From the NCBI GenBank assembly GCA_021014325.1, contig CM037462.1, positions 4,124,318 to 4,188,317 of the forward strand: DNA of 64,000 nucleotides, given 5' to 3'. Positions 1 through 14,200 of the stretch are shown here, one piece after another. The notes under the pieces are model-generated. The model made no database searches. It was not told the DNA's origin and was given only the letters and a program-made list of their open reading frames with translations. Positions within the stretch are counted from its first letter, which is position 1. Every line of letters starts with the position of its first letter. Made by a program: the position numbers and the translations under genes. The DNA is from Plazaster borealis (Eukaryota; Echinodermata; Asteroidea; Forcipulatida; Labidiasteridae).

Positions 1-977
1 CTCAAGCGCCTAAAAGAAATACTCTCAACTGATGAAGGTAGCCATTTATACACCTGGGTGAAGAGAAGCAAATTATGGGGACAAAGCCACCATGACTAGC
101 AGGATAAGGATTCAAGTCCAAATTCTGCTGAATCGGCCATCAATATATAAACGCCATTGGCTACTTTGGCTTTAGGCTGCGTCAAGCGTTCTAATTTTTC
201 TACGCAGCTAAGTGGTTCACGAACCAATCATGCAAGGAATTCGATAAAATTCATGTGTGCCGCATGCAGTATTTGCACAAAATGTATAGTTGCGCAGTCA
301 AAAAATGATATCATTACCCATAAAGACGGCCAACTTTACACTGTGTGACATATCAAGTGGGACTTTTCTCTATGAGTTTGAAAATAGACCTCTCAGCTAT
401 ATTTAAAACAAATGCTGCACGTAGTTATGGGTTTGGTAATGGCTTTTAGATGTTAATTGTACTGACAATCGGTCAGCCATTGATAATGTTTTCCTTCTAT
501 TTTTAAAAAATACTTTTATTGAACATTATTGGGAAAGTGTGCTAGTATCATAGATCAGTTAAGACAAACACTTTTTCACTTATTAGTGCAAATTGTACAA
601 ACCTGTTTGTATTTTTACTATTTTTTTGAATTTAAACAAAATGTTATAGACACAGCTGAGGGAAATTGTATGAAATCTGTTTAATGAAGAGGAAATATAT
701 TTACTGAATTAGAAATGGTTAAGTATTTTTGGGAAGAAAAAATAAAATAAACAATTTATGGGTGTATTTTACCACACAATGTAGATGTAACATAAGTAGG
801 ATTTTTTCCCCCCTTCTCACATTTTGTGTTGAACTGGCATTATTGTTGTAATTTTCTTTTGGCATGCTTTAAATTTACTTCTGTGCTTTCTCATTATGTC
901 AATTTACACAGAAAGAAAAAAGTTTTTATTCAGTAAATCGGGCATGAAGTTTGATCCAGTTTAAACGGCATCAATCT

Positions 978-1365
978 GGGCCCAATTTTATTGAGCTGCT
1001 TGAGCACAAAACATTGATTTACATCGCTTAAAGCAGAAATGAGCAAGAAACCAGTCACAAATGATACATAGGACATGGTATTTTGGCTGGTAACCTGAAT
1101 CTGGTAAGCATAACTGCTTTGTGCTTAGCTGCTCTCTTCTGCTTAAGCTGCTCTATGAAGTTAGACCCTGTTCCATATTTCATAGAGCTGGTTTAAGCAA
1201 AAAATAGTGCTTAACAATTTTCTGCCAAGGGTATATGAGCAGGAAACCAGTCACAGGTGGTACATGTGAAATGGTGTTTTGGCTGGTAACCACATTCTGG
1301 TAAGCATAATTTTGTTGTGCTTAGCTACTTTTTTTGTGCTTAAGCAGCTCTCCGAAATGGGGCCC
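978..1365. repeat. Two adjacent GGCCCAATTT..AAGCAGCTC elements
   Basis: Two copies head to tail, each opening with GGGCCCAATTT or a variant followed by GAGCTGCTT-like sequence, and closing with TTAAGC.GCTCTATGAA or a variant. Both contain the common core aaaccagtcac...tggtaacc...ggtaagcataa. The same family recurs at 17693-17932, 18121-18315, 34778-35061, 48101-48482, 54098-54278 and 60314-60513. Confidence 0.7.
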
Positions 1366-2040
1366 TGGTTCTAGCTTGATGTTACAGAACTTTAACAAGA
1401 TTTTAAAAAATTTCCCCCTTATATGTTGATGAACAATGAAAGGAAAAGTAAATATGTAGTTCAATGGGATCAGGCATGGTATTTGACCCAGCTTAAACTA
1501 GGTCAGAATGGTTCCAAACTGGTTTTAGCCGGCTTCAACTTGTTTAAACTGGTTTGAGCTGTAATTAACGAAAGACTGTTTATGAGATTTGAAGAGTTTG
1601 ATTTCTATTGAGTTTAAAAGTAATAAGGCAGGTTGTAACATATGTTTTTTAATGAAATGCCTTTTAAATTTTGTTAATTACAATTATTCAAAGAAAGAAA
1701 GAAGATATGAATTAAACAGTTCAACCGTTGGTCAAGGTATCTGCTTTGTAAAGTCTTCCCTTGTCAATACAATGTGATGAAACTAATTTAATTTCAGCAG
1801 AGCTGCCAACATTTGGATCTTGCAATCAGTGAGATATTGCAATCCACAATCAGGGAGTCAGAACGTGGAAAGATTGGTTTATTTTTAGGGAACTTTCTGC
1901 AGAATCAGGGAGAGTTGGCAGCTCTTTTTAGTTTTACTCAAACACCGATCGATGTGTGATAAGCACCATTTGCTCAGTGCTTTCAGGGTTCTGCAGGGAA
2001 AAAAATCCACAGAATACTCAGATGGGATTCAAACCCACAA

Positions 2041-2632
2041 CCCTGGGCCAAGTTCGCGCAAGGACTAGTGACATACTTATGAGCATGCGCATAGAAGTTG
2101 AAGTGCGAACGACTCTAGTCATGTCATGTCAACGCGCAACGGCTCAACGGTACGTATCATTTGCTTATAACTGGTCCACTCTACAAAACGGTTATTGATA
2201 ACCTGCTATGCGACCATACCCAGTAGGCTGGTTCCAAATAGTCGACTAGCGTAGTCCAACTATCGTTGACTAGACAGAGTTCGGTCTAACTTAGTCGTAC
2301 TATAGACCCATTGCATATGACATCACACTCTCAAAAAGGAGGCAGATCATTGGACGATAGCTGTTGCCTGTGCGTAAAAACGTGCGTGTGACCTCAGCGT
2401 ACCTGTAGCGTTTCGCGTAATGCAAGGGGGATCTATTGATTTCTATAGACCCCTTTCACAACGCGGAACGCACCTCCGAACAATGCGCGTCATTTTGGGT
2501 GTCAACTCTCTTTTGTGCGTGTTTGTATACGATTTTGACACCCAAAATGACACCCAGGATAGGCGCATGCCAGTACGCTGTGTGTTGTGCAAGTATAGTC
2601 AACGATAGTTCTTGCGCGAACTTGGCCCAGGG
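2041..2632. mobile_element. Nested inverted-repeat element
   Basis: Perfect 22-bp inverted ends: the left arm is 2041-2062, starting CCCTGGGCCAAGTTCGCGCA, and the right arm 2611-2632. Inside lies a second element from about 2302 to 2600 starting TATAGACCCATTGCATATGA, the same family as 8796-9082. No target duplication was recognised for the outer element. Confidence 0.65.
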
Positions 2633-3124
2633 TGGCTAGTGCATAAAGCCCTCGCCTCTCAATTTGGATCTCTGGCTGTGCTCCGTGGTCATGCATGGGT
2701 CGATGTGGCTGGCTGCCAAAAAGCACCTTTACATGCCTGTGGATTGACCACGTGGTAGCTGCATCCTTCACTTGGGACAAAATAAATCCTGAGACAACTT
2801 TGTGCAACTAAAATAGTATAGATTATGGACAAATACACAAAACAAAGTTGTGGACTGCTAAACTTCTCTTAACACAAAACCATGATCTGATACACGATGT
2901 AGGAAATGTCCACACCTGTTTTGATAGATTTATTAAGCACTGCAACATCCGTCTCTGATATAAACTTTTAAAAGTAACTTTACATGATTCTTAATAATAC
3001 ATCTTAATCTGTACACAAATTTATCTAATATATTTTGTCTGCATGAATACCAAACCTAACCCAGCTGCCCCCCCCCCCAATATTTCTTTCTTGTTATACA
3101 AATGAAAGATACAAGCTGAGGCCG

Positions 3125-3257
3125 TGTCCGAATTGGCAGCTACGGCTACGGCTACGGCTAGATTTCCGCGTCATCATGCGTTGAAGAATAGGACGTTCTT
3201 AGCAACACCCTTAGCAACAGTCGTAGCCGTAGCTGTAGTCGCCAATTCGGATCGGTC
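3125..3257. mobile_element. Short MITE, GTCCGAATTGGCAGCTACGG ends
   Basis: Inverted ends tccgaattggcagctacggc and gtagtcgccaattcgga enclose about 130 bp including ccttagcaacacccttagca-like sequence. Related copies lie at 44990-45115 (plus) and 51562-51676 (reverse). Confidence 0.65.
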
Positions 3258-3518
3258 TGATGTTCATCTGGTAGTCTCAGAGAGCAGAAACAAACACAGC
3301 TTTCCCCTTTGATGTCATCATTTGCATTGATCCCTTGCACCAACAACACACTCAGCTACTGTATGCCACACTCGCCACTTTGGGAGTCAAATTGCACATA
3401 CAAATTATGTAAGCATGTAAACGCTGTGTTGCCTAAAATGTACACTACACTGTATAACACACTGGGGACATTGACTTCCAAAATGGCACAACCAAGATTA
3501 TTGTGATGATGACATCAG

Positions 3519-3637
3519 GGCCCAATTTCATGGCTCTGCTTACCGCGGAATTCTGCTCTTACTTATCATAGAAATGTGTGCTACAAGGGCTCCGTAAGCG
3601 CAGAATTCCGCGGTAAGCAGAGCCATGAAATTGGGCC
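3519..3637. mobile_element. Short palindromic member of the GGCCCAATTT family
   Basis: Inverted arms GGCCCAATTTCATGGCTCTG / reverse complement, extended by TTACCGCGGAATTCTGC on both sides. The element is flanked by the 3-bp direct repeat CAG, a likely target duplication. Confidence 0.7.
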
Positions 3638-4189
3638 CAGGTGGAAAGGGTCAATACCTTAGACTTGTTCCTTACAGTATAACAACAAGCCTTTACCCTA
3701 CATATTTGAAGTGTGCTAAAGGCAGGGTTATACTTACTGACAGCAAATATCAAGCAGAATGTAAAACCAAACAATCGCAAATGAAGGCATCTTGTCACGA
3801 CTTGCCAGAGCTATTATTAAGGCCTTGTCACACAGGGCATTTTTCAGGCAATTTGTAGGCAACCAACGACACTACACGCAAAATGAATACTTTGGCAGCG
3901 CAAGAGACATTATTTTAGCGGTAACTCACTGGTCTTACAGGCCATTGGATAAACATGCAGTGACGTGAGCTTTCCATATTCGTGTTATGATTGGTCTGCT
4001 CTGAAGTGACGTGTTTTGTCAGCTGCCCATTTTTGATCGTTTGCTGCATGAACGTGTGCATAATATTTGTATGTAATGTTTTTTCATTTACTATGTTGTG
4101 TGTGTGTGTGTACGTGTTTATAGACTACGAATCTCCGTCTGTGTGAATGGGATGCGAGGTCAAAGGTACATTATTCACGAGCCTGTCAG

Positions 4190-4520
4190 ATGTTCAGGCT
4201 AAGTATAAACCAGCCTCCAGCAGGCCTGGAATTACACAGAGGTCGTGACCTCTGTTACCCTGGTCTTGGCCTTTGTGCGCCTTCACAAGCATTTATTGTT
4301 TCAATTATCAAACAAAATAAACTATTGGCTGCATATTGTGCCACAGCACCTTGTAAACCATTACATGGCGCTATGTAAAATAAAATAAAAAGGTCTAATA
4401 CTTCGAAATCTTAGCTCCACATACCTGCAGGAAAACTACTGAATGTTGGAGCGCCATGAGCGTCATTGAGTGACAGATTTGAGCGCTATATAAGAAGCCT
4501 CTATTATTTTATTATTATCA
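4190..4520 (+). repeat. Composite repeat: CAGGCCTGGAATTACA fragment and SINE 3' tail
   Basis: The left part (caggcctggaattacacagaggtcgtgacc) matches the element at 51952-52103. The right part (gcatattgtgccacagcacc ... gagcgctatataagaa) with a TTATT-rich end is the 3' body of the tRNA-derived SINE seen at 12520-12933. Confidence 0.55.
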
Positions 4521-5026
4521 GTAGAAGAATGACAAACATTATCAAGAAAAGCCATTAAAAAAATAATATTAATAACTGGGCGTATTGAACCTTCCAATTT
4601 CCTATATTAAGGGAAACAATATAATTAAATTTAAAAAAATGATGAAACTAAAAACCATATATCAAGGGTTGGACAGTTTTGTGGAAAGACAGAAGAAAAT
4701 GTGACAAACTGAAGTTCATTAAACTGAAAAAAAACCCCAATAATAATAATAACAAATAAATAAAACCTTTTCTATTTTGCAAACTCGCATATTTCAGGAA
4801 AACCTTATAAATCAGAGTTATTTAGCAGCAGCCATCTTTGTCAGATTCCCTGTATCTGAATACACGAATAACAGTGATGCTCAATACACGAAGAGGGACC
4901 AGTCTATTTGCAGCCAAGTGCAAATCAAACTGCAGTACATGTACTCAGTAAAAATGAACACCACAGTGGACAGTGAATACACAGGGATTTTTTTATTCCT
5001 ATTACAAGGACTGGTAAAGGGTTATT

Positions 5027-5032
5027 TTTATT
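5027..5032 (-). terminator. Candidate GCDH poly(A) signal
   Basis: AATAAA on the minus strand about 172 nt downstream of the GCDH stop. Another AATAAA lies at 4992-4997. This is the right kind of site at a plausible distance, but such hexamers are common in this AT-rich DNA. Confidence 0.35.
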
Positions 5033-5203
5033 TCTATGAGGAAGACTGGTACAGGAATGTTTTTACATTCTATGAAGAGAAAGGGTGATAGGCATTTGTT
5101 TTGATTTCCATGATGAGGAACGGCTTTTCTTCACTGTACTTCTGTGATGAACACTGGCCTAAACTCTCTACTGACCGACACCACACTGTAATGAATTTTT
5201 GGT

Positions 5204-5277
5204 TTACTTAGCTGGAACGAAGGCCTGAAGACCTGTAATGCCACGGCCGAGGATGAGGGCATGGATGTCATGTGTGC
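5204..5277 (-). CDS. GCDH: GCDH exon 9 (stop codon)
   Basis: Encodes residues 429-452: [20 protein letters not shown], then VPAK and TAA. This completes the YEGTHD active-site motif and the usual C-terminus. The acceptor is ATTGTAG. Confidence 0.95.
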
Positions 5278-8200
5278 CTACAATACAAAACGGAGTAGAA
5301 ATAAATAACAAATTTGACATACTTGCTGACGAAATTCCTTATTAAAATGTACATAATGCCTAGGAAGGAAACCCCCCCCCCCTAAAAAACAAAAACTATA
5401 ACAGAGTTATAATAATACTTGGTTCTTATGTAGCGCACATATCCTAAAACATATCCTAAAACAGGGGTGTCATGGCCGAGTGGATAAGAACACCGAACTC
5501 AAGCTCTGGTGTTTCTGTTCAGCAGAGTGTGGGTTCGAGTCCCGGTCGTGACACTTGTGTCCCTGAGCAAGACACTTAACTATAATTGCTTCTCTCCACC
5601 CAGGGGTAAAATGGGTACCTGTGAGGGCAGAGATGGTTCTTGTGGTTGATTTAGCCTAGTAGCGGATATATTGCAGCACAGGCTGTATACTCCCCAGGGA
5701 GCTGAGATGGTTTAAGGATTGAAATAAATGGCCCAGTGACCAGGGGTAGTAATGTTGGAATGCACAGTAGAGTATATTCATATAGGTATTGCGCAATATA
5801 AATGTCCGTTATTATTATTATTAACAGTACATAAAGGTCAATGCACTTTACAACATTATTATCACTGTTCGTCAGGCATACTTTAACCAAATTCAAACTT
5901 TTTAACTCCCTGGAGAGCATACCTCAAGCTGCTTAAATTATTGCTAAGGGGTTAATCCAGCACAATTAAACTGACTCAGCCCTCTCAGGTTCCCAATTAT
6001 AAACCTGGGTTAAGAGAAGCCAATTATGGTTAAGTGCCTTGCTCAAGGACATAAGTGTCGTGACTGGTAATTGAACCCACTCTCTGATGATTCAGACAGC
6101 AGATCTTGAGTCCAATGCACTTGACCGCTCAGTCACGCCAAGCCACAAATTTATAACGGTCAAAGAAATTCATGGTCATTTAAGTACCTTGTTTGATAAC
6201 CTTAACCAGCCCAAGTGCCCAAAATCCATTGAGTATAATGCTCCAAGCAGATACCAGTGCTATATAAATGTCCTCAAAACCCATTAACTATAATGCTCAA
6301 ACTACCACCTTACCTTCGTAGGTATTGACAGCTTCCAGGTTCATCACATGTCTGATCACATGATACTCATCACTGATGCCGTTACCGCCGAGCATGTCCC
6401 GAGCCATCCTGGCAATGTCCAACGCCTTACCACAAGAGTTCCTCTTGATCAACGAAATCATCTCTGGGGCAACCCTGCAAAAGACAGAAACAATTTGACA
6501 ATTTGTCTTTGAAATAAACTAGCAAACAAGATTCTGTGTCTTAAAGAGGGGCTCCAAGGTCAAATTAAGTCTTGCAATGCACTAATTTTCCAATAGATAG
6601 AGTCCTCATGAGAGTGGGGACAAAGTTGCAAGTCTCTTACCTTACGTTAAAATGGTGTAAAATGTCATTTTATTTTATACTCTTTCAGAGTGTAATTGGA
6701 AACATGATATCATCGGACAGCAAAAACAAATGGGTCTGCACATTCCAAAAAGAAATTTACGCGTCGGTCAAAAAGTCAAATTCAATGCCGTTTCGATTAA
6801 ATATCATCAGATTTCAAGAATGAACTGAAAATTCTCTGTACAAAAATGTGCAGAACCAAATATTTGAAATGTGACGTCATCTAAGTTTTCTGGATTTTGA
6901 TATCTGGTCCATTACTGGATGGGTTAAACTCTATGCATGTATTACACCTTACTTGTTTTCGTCCTTCATTCGTCCAACTTGCACGCATGACTGAAGTCCC
7001 AGTGAAATCTCAGTCAACATGTCGGCCATCTTCTTCTGCATCAGCTGGTTCTTGGCAAGTGGTGACCCAAACTGAACCCTGAAATGTAAAAGAAGAACAA
7101 AACATCAAATATGGTTTTGTGATGTTTTCATTTTGTTTGTAGAAATAAAACCCTTTTGAAAAGCTCCGAGGCTCTTTACATCATTTCAAAGCCTGTTTGT
7201 TGGGTTCCCTGTGAGCCTATGTTATCATTACAGTAGTATATAAACAAGTTGCCAGCCTATTTGTCTGTGGCAGCCCCAAAGCTGTGGAATGCACTACCAT
7301 AGAATAAATTATACAGATATTCGAAAAACCTAGAAAAATTGGGCATTCTAGGTAAAAAAAAATAAAAAATAAAAAAACCGGCAATGAAAGAGTTAAGGGC
7401 ACAAAATGATTTCTTAGGCTACTGCTTTTTTGGGGAATAAACTGAAGAGGGCGCACTGTATTGTAAATCGATCGCATTAAGAGGACATCACAAGTTAACG
7501 CTGGAGAGAGACTATTTTCTTGACATGGTTTACCTGTCTAACGTGTACTGCCTGGCTGTTTCTAAGCAGAACTCTGCTGCTCCCAGAGTGCCCCACGCTA
7601 TGCCATATCTGGCGTTGTTCAGACAACCAAACGGACCCTACAGTGGTAAACAATTGAATACAGACATAATTAATAAATTGCTTCAAGTTTCTGTTTAGCA
7701 AGCTCTAATGGTATCTGGAAAGTTATCAAATGACAAAGACTGATTCACATTGCAAAAACTTGCAATAAGGTCATTATTTGCAATATCATATCTGTACTGA
7801 TCAAAAGGGCATTTAATTGAAAAATACATATAATACATTTTTTAGAAATTAATCAAAATCCACAAATAAACATTATTCTTGGAAAAGGAATGTTTCTTTT
7901 TGCCATACAATTACTTTGGAGACCACTCTTGTTCAATAAATTCCATTTACCAGGAGCTCCTAAAATATGCAAAACCTATTTTATGAAATCCATACAAACT
8001 TCACTCCAGTGCGAAGTTCTGGGCAAACGTCCAACTATGAAAACGAATCCATCCGCAACTTATCCTCAATTATTCACCCTTTGTGGACAAACTTTTCTGC
8101 AACTTATCCGATTCTGGAATAGGTTAGGCAAGGTGCCTCAATTATGGGTTTTTTGGTTTTTTTTAAACTTGAGTCCAGTGCGCTTGACGGCTCGGCCACG

Positions 8201-11200
8201 ACAAGCCTTTTAAGAATTACTAGATATAGCTATTTCAGATTTCCATGATAAAGACTTAATTTTTCTTACCCCGAGTCCTTTAGCATTTGGCAGCATGTTC
8301 TCTTCAGGAATTTCAACATCCTCCATCACGATTTGACCCGTAGTCGATGCACGCAGGGAGAATTTCCCCTCGATGGTCGGTGCGGAAAGCCCCTTCATGC
8401 CCTTCTCCAAGATGAAGCCTCTGATCTTACCTCCCTCTGCCTCGTTCTTTCCCCACACTATAAAGACGTCTGCAATGGGGGAGTTTGTGATCCTAGAAAA
8501 GCAAAATACCAAAGTGATGGTTAAGCTACAGTAAATACTTATGTAGTTTTTAAGCCTAAAGAAAGTTTATGAGCCAGGGTTCTCCGCAGGTTTTTTCAAA
8601 AGTTTGGCCGAAGCACGCTGAATTAAAACAAGGTCTTCGGAATGTTTTCTACTTGGTGTTTATCTTGGTTTTAAAAGCCCTACTTTGCAATCTGCATTCT
8701 GGAGCATTCTATATGATTTCTCTTTATGATTTTTGATGAATTTTTTTATTTTAAATGTGCTTGTATCAACACACAATTTGCACGTATTGGCCTGATAGAC
8801 CCACTGCATATGACGTCACTCTCTAAAAAAGGAGGCAGATCATTGGACGATAGCTGTTCTATGTGCTTAAAAACGTGCGCGTGACCTCGGCGTATCTGTA
8901 GCGTTTCGCACTATGCAAGGGGGACCTATTGATTTCTATAGACCCCGGAACGCGCCTCCGACAATGCGCGTCATTTTGGGTGTCAAAATTCTCTTTTGTG
9001 CATGTTTGTATACGATTTTGACACCCAAAATGACACCCAGGATGGCCGTAGTGAGTACGCTGCGCGTTGTGCAATGGGTCTATACACTAGCTTATGCATG
9101 GGGAGAACCCTGTGAGCCATCCAAAGTTGTCAACATTTTTAGTCATGCTAAGACTAAGAGTGCGACAGGGAAGGGGGGATCAGTGACTGTGCACGACTGT
9201 GCAGTCCCATGTCTGCTGCCACCATCGATGAGAGTCATTGCTGACAAATTTTAGGTGTCTTAAATTAATGGCATTTCCACTCTCTTAGTAACCCCTGGAT
9301 GTAAATATTTCATTTAGCTTTTAGCTGCAAAGCGCTACCTCTCAACATTCGTACTTGCAACTCTATTCATCAATTCAAACGTAAACTCAAGTCATACCTA
9401 TTTTCATCTTAAGGTTCCTGTTCAATTACACTGTTTCCTCTCTGGATTTTTCTTTTTTTTTCCTTAGCGTATTGTAACCATTGAAAAAATACACTATATA
9501 AATGCTTGTAATATTATTATTATTATTATTTACAAACATAATGCTCAGCATTAGAGAAGTAGACCACAGAGCATGACATCTTTATAGCTTAAGAAAATAT
9601 CAGCTATTTTTGTCACCACGCAGACATAAAAAAGTCTGAATTCGGATAAAAGTCTGAAATTTCTCGTCTCTGTGCCACCAAGTGTTGCAAAGTGTCTCAT
9701 GGGAGAAATGTGGAGGGGTGAAGGAGTGGGGGCGACGACGGCCCAAACCATGAGGTTTTTGTTTTTGTTGCCTTACCATGATTTAGTTCCGTTGAGAGTG
9801 TACGACTTTCCTGAAGGATTATAACGAGCTTTAGTCTCCATTCCTGCTGGATCGCTCCCATGGTTTGGCTCCGTCAGGCCAAAAGCACCTATGAGTTCAC
9901 CAATGGCTAGATACACATAGAATATGAACTCATTTATGTTAGCCCTTGCTAGATAGAGAAGGTGTCAATCTGACCAAAATCTTGTTTGTGTGCCTAGTTT
10001 CGTTTTTTAAATAATTTGTTCTCAATGTTGGATTTTCCTGTTTTTATCTAACAACATTGTGGTTTATTACTTGAACACTGAAAACAGTGAATACATACTT
10101 AGTTTGGTATTTCTTTATTTATTTAAAAGCAGAGGTTAGAGTCATTGCTAACAAAAAGGTCTGAAACTAGGATCAGTGCTAGAGAAGTAGATCAAAGAGC
10201 AGCATTTCTTTAAATGTGAACAAAAATAACGGCCCCTCTTTTTGACAGGTAGACATAAAAAGATCTGAATTCCAACAAAAGTCTGCAATTTCTCATCCAT
10301 GACAATGGGATAGTTGAGGAAAACAATGCATTTTTTGCTCACAATTCACTCTGAGTTGATTTCTCTCATTGCAAAACAATACAACTAATGACTATACTTT
10401 TTATGCTATTTACACAACACAGTGAGTACTTTCTCATCGTGATTTTCAAAGGATAGGCCTAAGTGTTCACTTTTCAACACCCCCGCCCACCCACAAAAAA
10501 AGAAGAAAATATTGCCGCGTCAGTGCAGTGAGTGCAAAACCTTGTATCTCGATTTAATAGATGTTAAATTGCATCGGGGATAAAGAATATTATATTTGGT
10601 TTTACCCGTACACCGATGTGTGTAAAGCACTGTATACTCAGTACTTTCCCGAGTCCTGTGAAAAAAAAAAACCCAGGCATATTACTCGGGTGGGATTCGA
10701 ACCCACGAACTTTGCCATTCTAGAGCAGATGTCTTACCAACTAGACCACCAAGATTGCCCGGTAGCTAGAGACAGGAAAGTACTGAGTATACAGTGCTTT
10801 ACACACATCGGTGTACGGGTAAAACCAAATATAATATTCTTTATCCCCGATGCAAATTTAACATCTATTAACTTGTCGCAGTCCCCGCTGCTAAAATATA
10901 GGATTCGTACTGCCTCTAGCTATCGGCCAATCCAATATATGACTACAGGTGGTACTACTGGAGTATACAGTGCTTTACACACATCGGTGTACGGGTAATA
11001 CCAAATATAATATTCTTGTATCTCAATTTGAAAAACGTTGTATCTTGCACGAAACTGCTCTGTGCAATTTTTTCTTTATCTCGGTGCATACTTGTTTTGT
11101 GAGTACAGCAGGGCTATTTTGGACAGCAGGGCTACTTTGTGAATACATCACGGCGAGAAACAAAGTTTTGACAATTTCAAACTCACGAGTAAGGTAAACG

Positions 11201-14200
11201 CTATTTTAAGAGATTCAATGTTTTTGCACTGCCACAACGATATGATATATACCCTCCATTTAACCTCACAAACAATTTGTACCTAATTTTGGAAGATATT
11301 TCTGTCGCTGTTCTTCAGTTCCATACGCATGGATCGGATGCATAACCAGTGACGACTGCACACTCATCGCCGAACGGTAGGCGGAGTCAACTCGCTCTAC
11401 CTCCCTCGCAATCAAGCCATAAGCAACTGATGACACACCAGCACACCCGTAGCCCTTAATGGTAGGGCCCAATACACCAAGCTCACCCATTTCATTAATG
11501 ATCTCTCTGTGGAACACTGCATACAAAAAAAGTTAAGATTAGTATTCACTGCCCCTCTGACCTTCATTTTCTTTCTTTCGGCCACAATGACGAAGTAGAA
11601 ACTGTATTCAGGCTCTGCAATCATTTTCTTTCTTAGGTTCTTCCAAGATCCTTGCCAGGGCTCAAATTTGTTTTGGGGGGAGGGAATCCACCAGACTGCA
11701 GGGCTTGTAGCTCAAAATGTTTTTTTACAAGACTAAAATTGAAATGAGAAAAAACACCTACACAGTTTAACTTTTGAGCTGTTTTAATTTGAACAAGCAC
11801 TACAAGATTGATCTCATTTGTAATATGGATGAATAATCTTTGATAATAAATACCATTTGAACAAAATCACAAGACAGCCGGACTTGTTCAGTCATGAGAT
11901 TACTGGCCTGATGCCAAAATCACTGGCCTCGGGCCTGCAGTCCAGTGTAAATTTCGAGCCCTGCTTGCTCTATAAATGCCAAGACCAAGAATATACACAA
12001 ACCTTGAACTCTCTATTTGCAATATCAAATATGCACATTGTGTATGCACGTAAAAGAACCCAGTACACCTTGTCGTAAAGAGAAGGGGTTTGCCCCGGTG
12101 TTTCTGGCATGGTCTGCAAGCAATATGTGCCACCTCACCTTTCGTGGTGTTGTATTGTGGTTGCTTTGTCTCATAATTTTTTTTCTTCACAAGCTCCACC
12201 AAACTATATATTTCGGCGCCAGGAGTGTCAATTATACACGCATGGCAAACTATTAATGTTCACCATTATTATAAAATATTACTATTATTTTTGAATTGAT
12301 GTCAATTACATGTCAACATCAAACCTGCAGCCACACCCTTCATTCCTGCTAAATGCAGTGTTATGAGCACACAAGGTTTTAGTCAGGATTTGGTAAAAGG
12401 GTGTCCAATTTTGCTGGAAATTTAAAAACCGGGTGTCCAAATTGTTCACTTACAATACATTTACCTGTAAATGAAAGATAAAACAGGGTGTCCAAATTTA
12501 ATACAGGGTGTCCAAAATAATAATAATACGCAGTTCTTATATATAGCGCTTTATACTCACGATGGGTGTTTCAAAGCGCTCAGTATTTTTCCTACAAGGT
12601 AAGTGGAGTTACGTGTTGAAGTATGAGACCTATTCCTTTGCACAGCACCATGTAATGGCTTACAAGGTGCTGTGGCGCAATATGCAGCCAATCAAACCAG
12701 GAACACCGGGGCGAACCCCTTCTCTTTACGATAAGTGCACTGGGTTCTTTTACGTGCATTATACAACACACGAGACCTACGGCTTAACGTCCCATCCGAA
12801 GGACGAAGCATGTGGTTAAGTGTCTTGCTAAAGGACACAAGTGTCACGACTGGGTCTCGAACCCACACTCTGCTGATCAGAAACACCAGAGCTTGAGTTC
12901 GGTGTTCTTATCCCCTCGGTCACTACACGCCACAAAAGACGCCCAGACACCCCTCTGGCTAACACTATGTGAGCACATGACACAATCCTAGCCCCCCTGG
13001 CTAACACGCCTTAAATGAAGACAAACTAATGGAGCAAAATTCCCTCCCTCCCAGTGCCACTCAGCTCCTACCTTCATTTCTGTTAGCCATAAGGACTCTT
13101 GGCATGAGTTTCTCCTGGCAGTATGCGTGCATCTGATCTCGCACCATCACTTCCTCCTCCGTAAGAAGTCTCTCCAGATTCAAGGCATCCTTCCAATCGA
13201 ACACCACAGCCTGTGATGATGCTGAGGGTACAGCCTTGCTCCCTGTTGTGGAATCACCTTTGGGAATACTAGGTTAAGGGTAATAATATTACTTGATAAC
13301 AAAAATACAGACATTTCCAAGGCGCAACATGTCCACCCAAGGGCGCTCAAAACAAAGTGCCAATTGACCAATTTTGTCACAATGTGCAGTGCACTTAGGC
13401 CAAGTAAAATAAATAACATGTTGCTCGTCCGGACTTTTTGAAAAAGTTGGTGAGGGAGGTCCTTGTTATTTGTTATTTTCAATTTTTTTGTTATTTTTTT
13501 CAAGATGGCCACCATGTCTAAGATGGCCGCCATATCGTATTTGAAGATGGTTTTATGGTTTTATGAGTATGTTCTGTATGTCCTCAAATTCTGTGTGTGT
13601 TTCTGTGTCCATTTTGATACATTGTAATTATTTCTAAAGAGTCATTCTTGATTTTGCTCCAAAGTTATTCTGTGTGCGTGGCATCGCGTCCTTGTGCAAA
13701 GAACTGTGGCATGCAAACCTGAAGGGCAAAACGTTTCAAAGTAAAGAGTTTCTCATTATGCGTTGCAATAGCTATTCTTGTTGGCCTACATGTAAGACAG
13801 ATGATGAAACTGCTCAATAAAAATAAAGGGTACATTGGAAATAGCTATAAATAATATGTAAATTGATTTTTTTTTTTTTTTTTTTTAATACAAAAAACAA
13901 AAAAATCGGTGCGGCCGCCAAAACCGAGGCGGGCGGGGACGAGCAACATGTTATTTATTTTACTTGGCCTTATATGCACCTATCCTATCCTATCCTGAAG
14001 GAATTGACTCCCAAATTGCAGAAATGGTAGTTGTGCATTAATAATAATACAAACTTATAAAGCGCACTTTCTAATAAAATTTTACTCAAGGTGCTTCAGA
14101 AAAGATACTACAAAGTAGGCCAACCAGAAAATTAGACCAAAAAAGGAATGTTAATAACTTGCAGTAAAGAGATTTTTTTTCTTAATATGTGTTTGAAATG

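Larger units (their letters stand above)
1..4190. other. Intergenic, repeat-filled
   Basis: No gene is recognised. Contents are a SINE body fragment in the first 130 bases (minus orientation), two GGCCCAATTT-type copies at 978-1365, a tRNA-like SINE remnant near 1942-2050, a nested inverted-repeat element at 2041-2632, and small MITEs at 3125-3257 and 3519-3637. The rest is AT-rich unique sequence. Confidence 0.6.

Noticed and set aside
5470..5555. Possible functional Leu/Ser tRNA gene
   Set aside because: Good A and B boxes, but it continues into the SINE body and (ATT)n tail and has decayed sister copies, so it is a SINE head.
10561..10998. 145-codon open frame
   Set aside because: It runs through both arms and the tRNA-like core of the fold-back element; not a protein gene.
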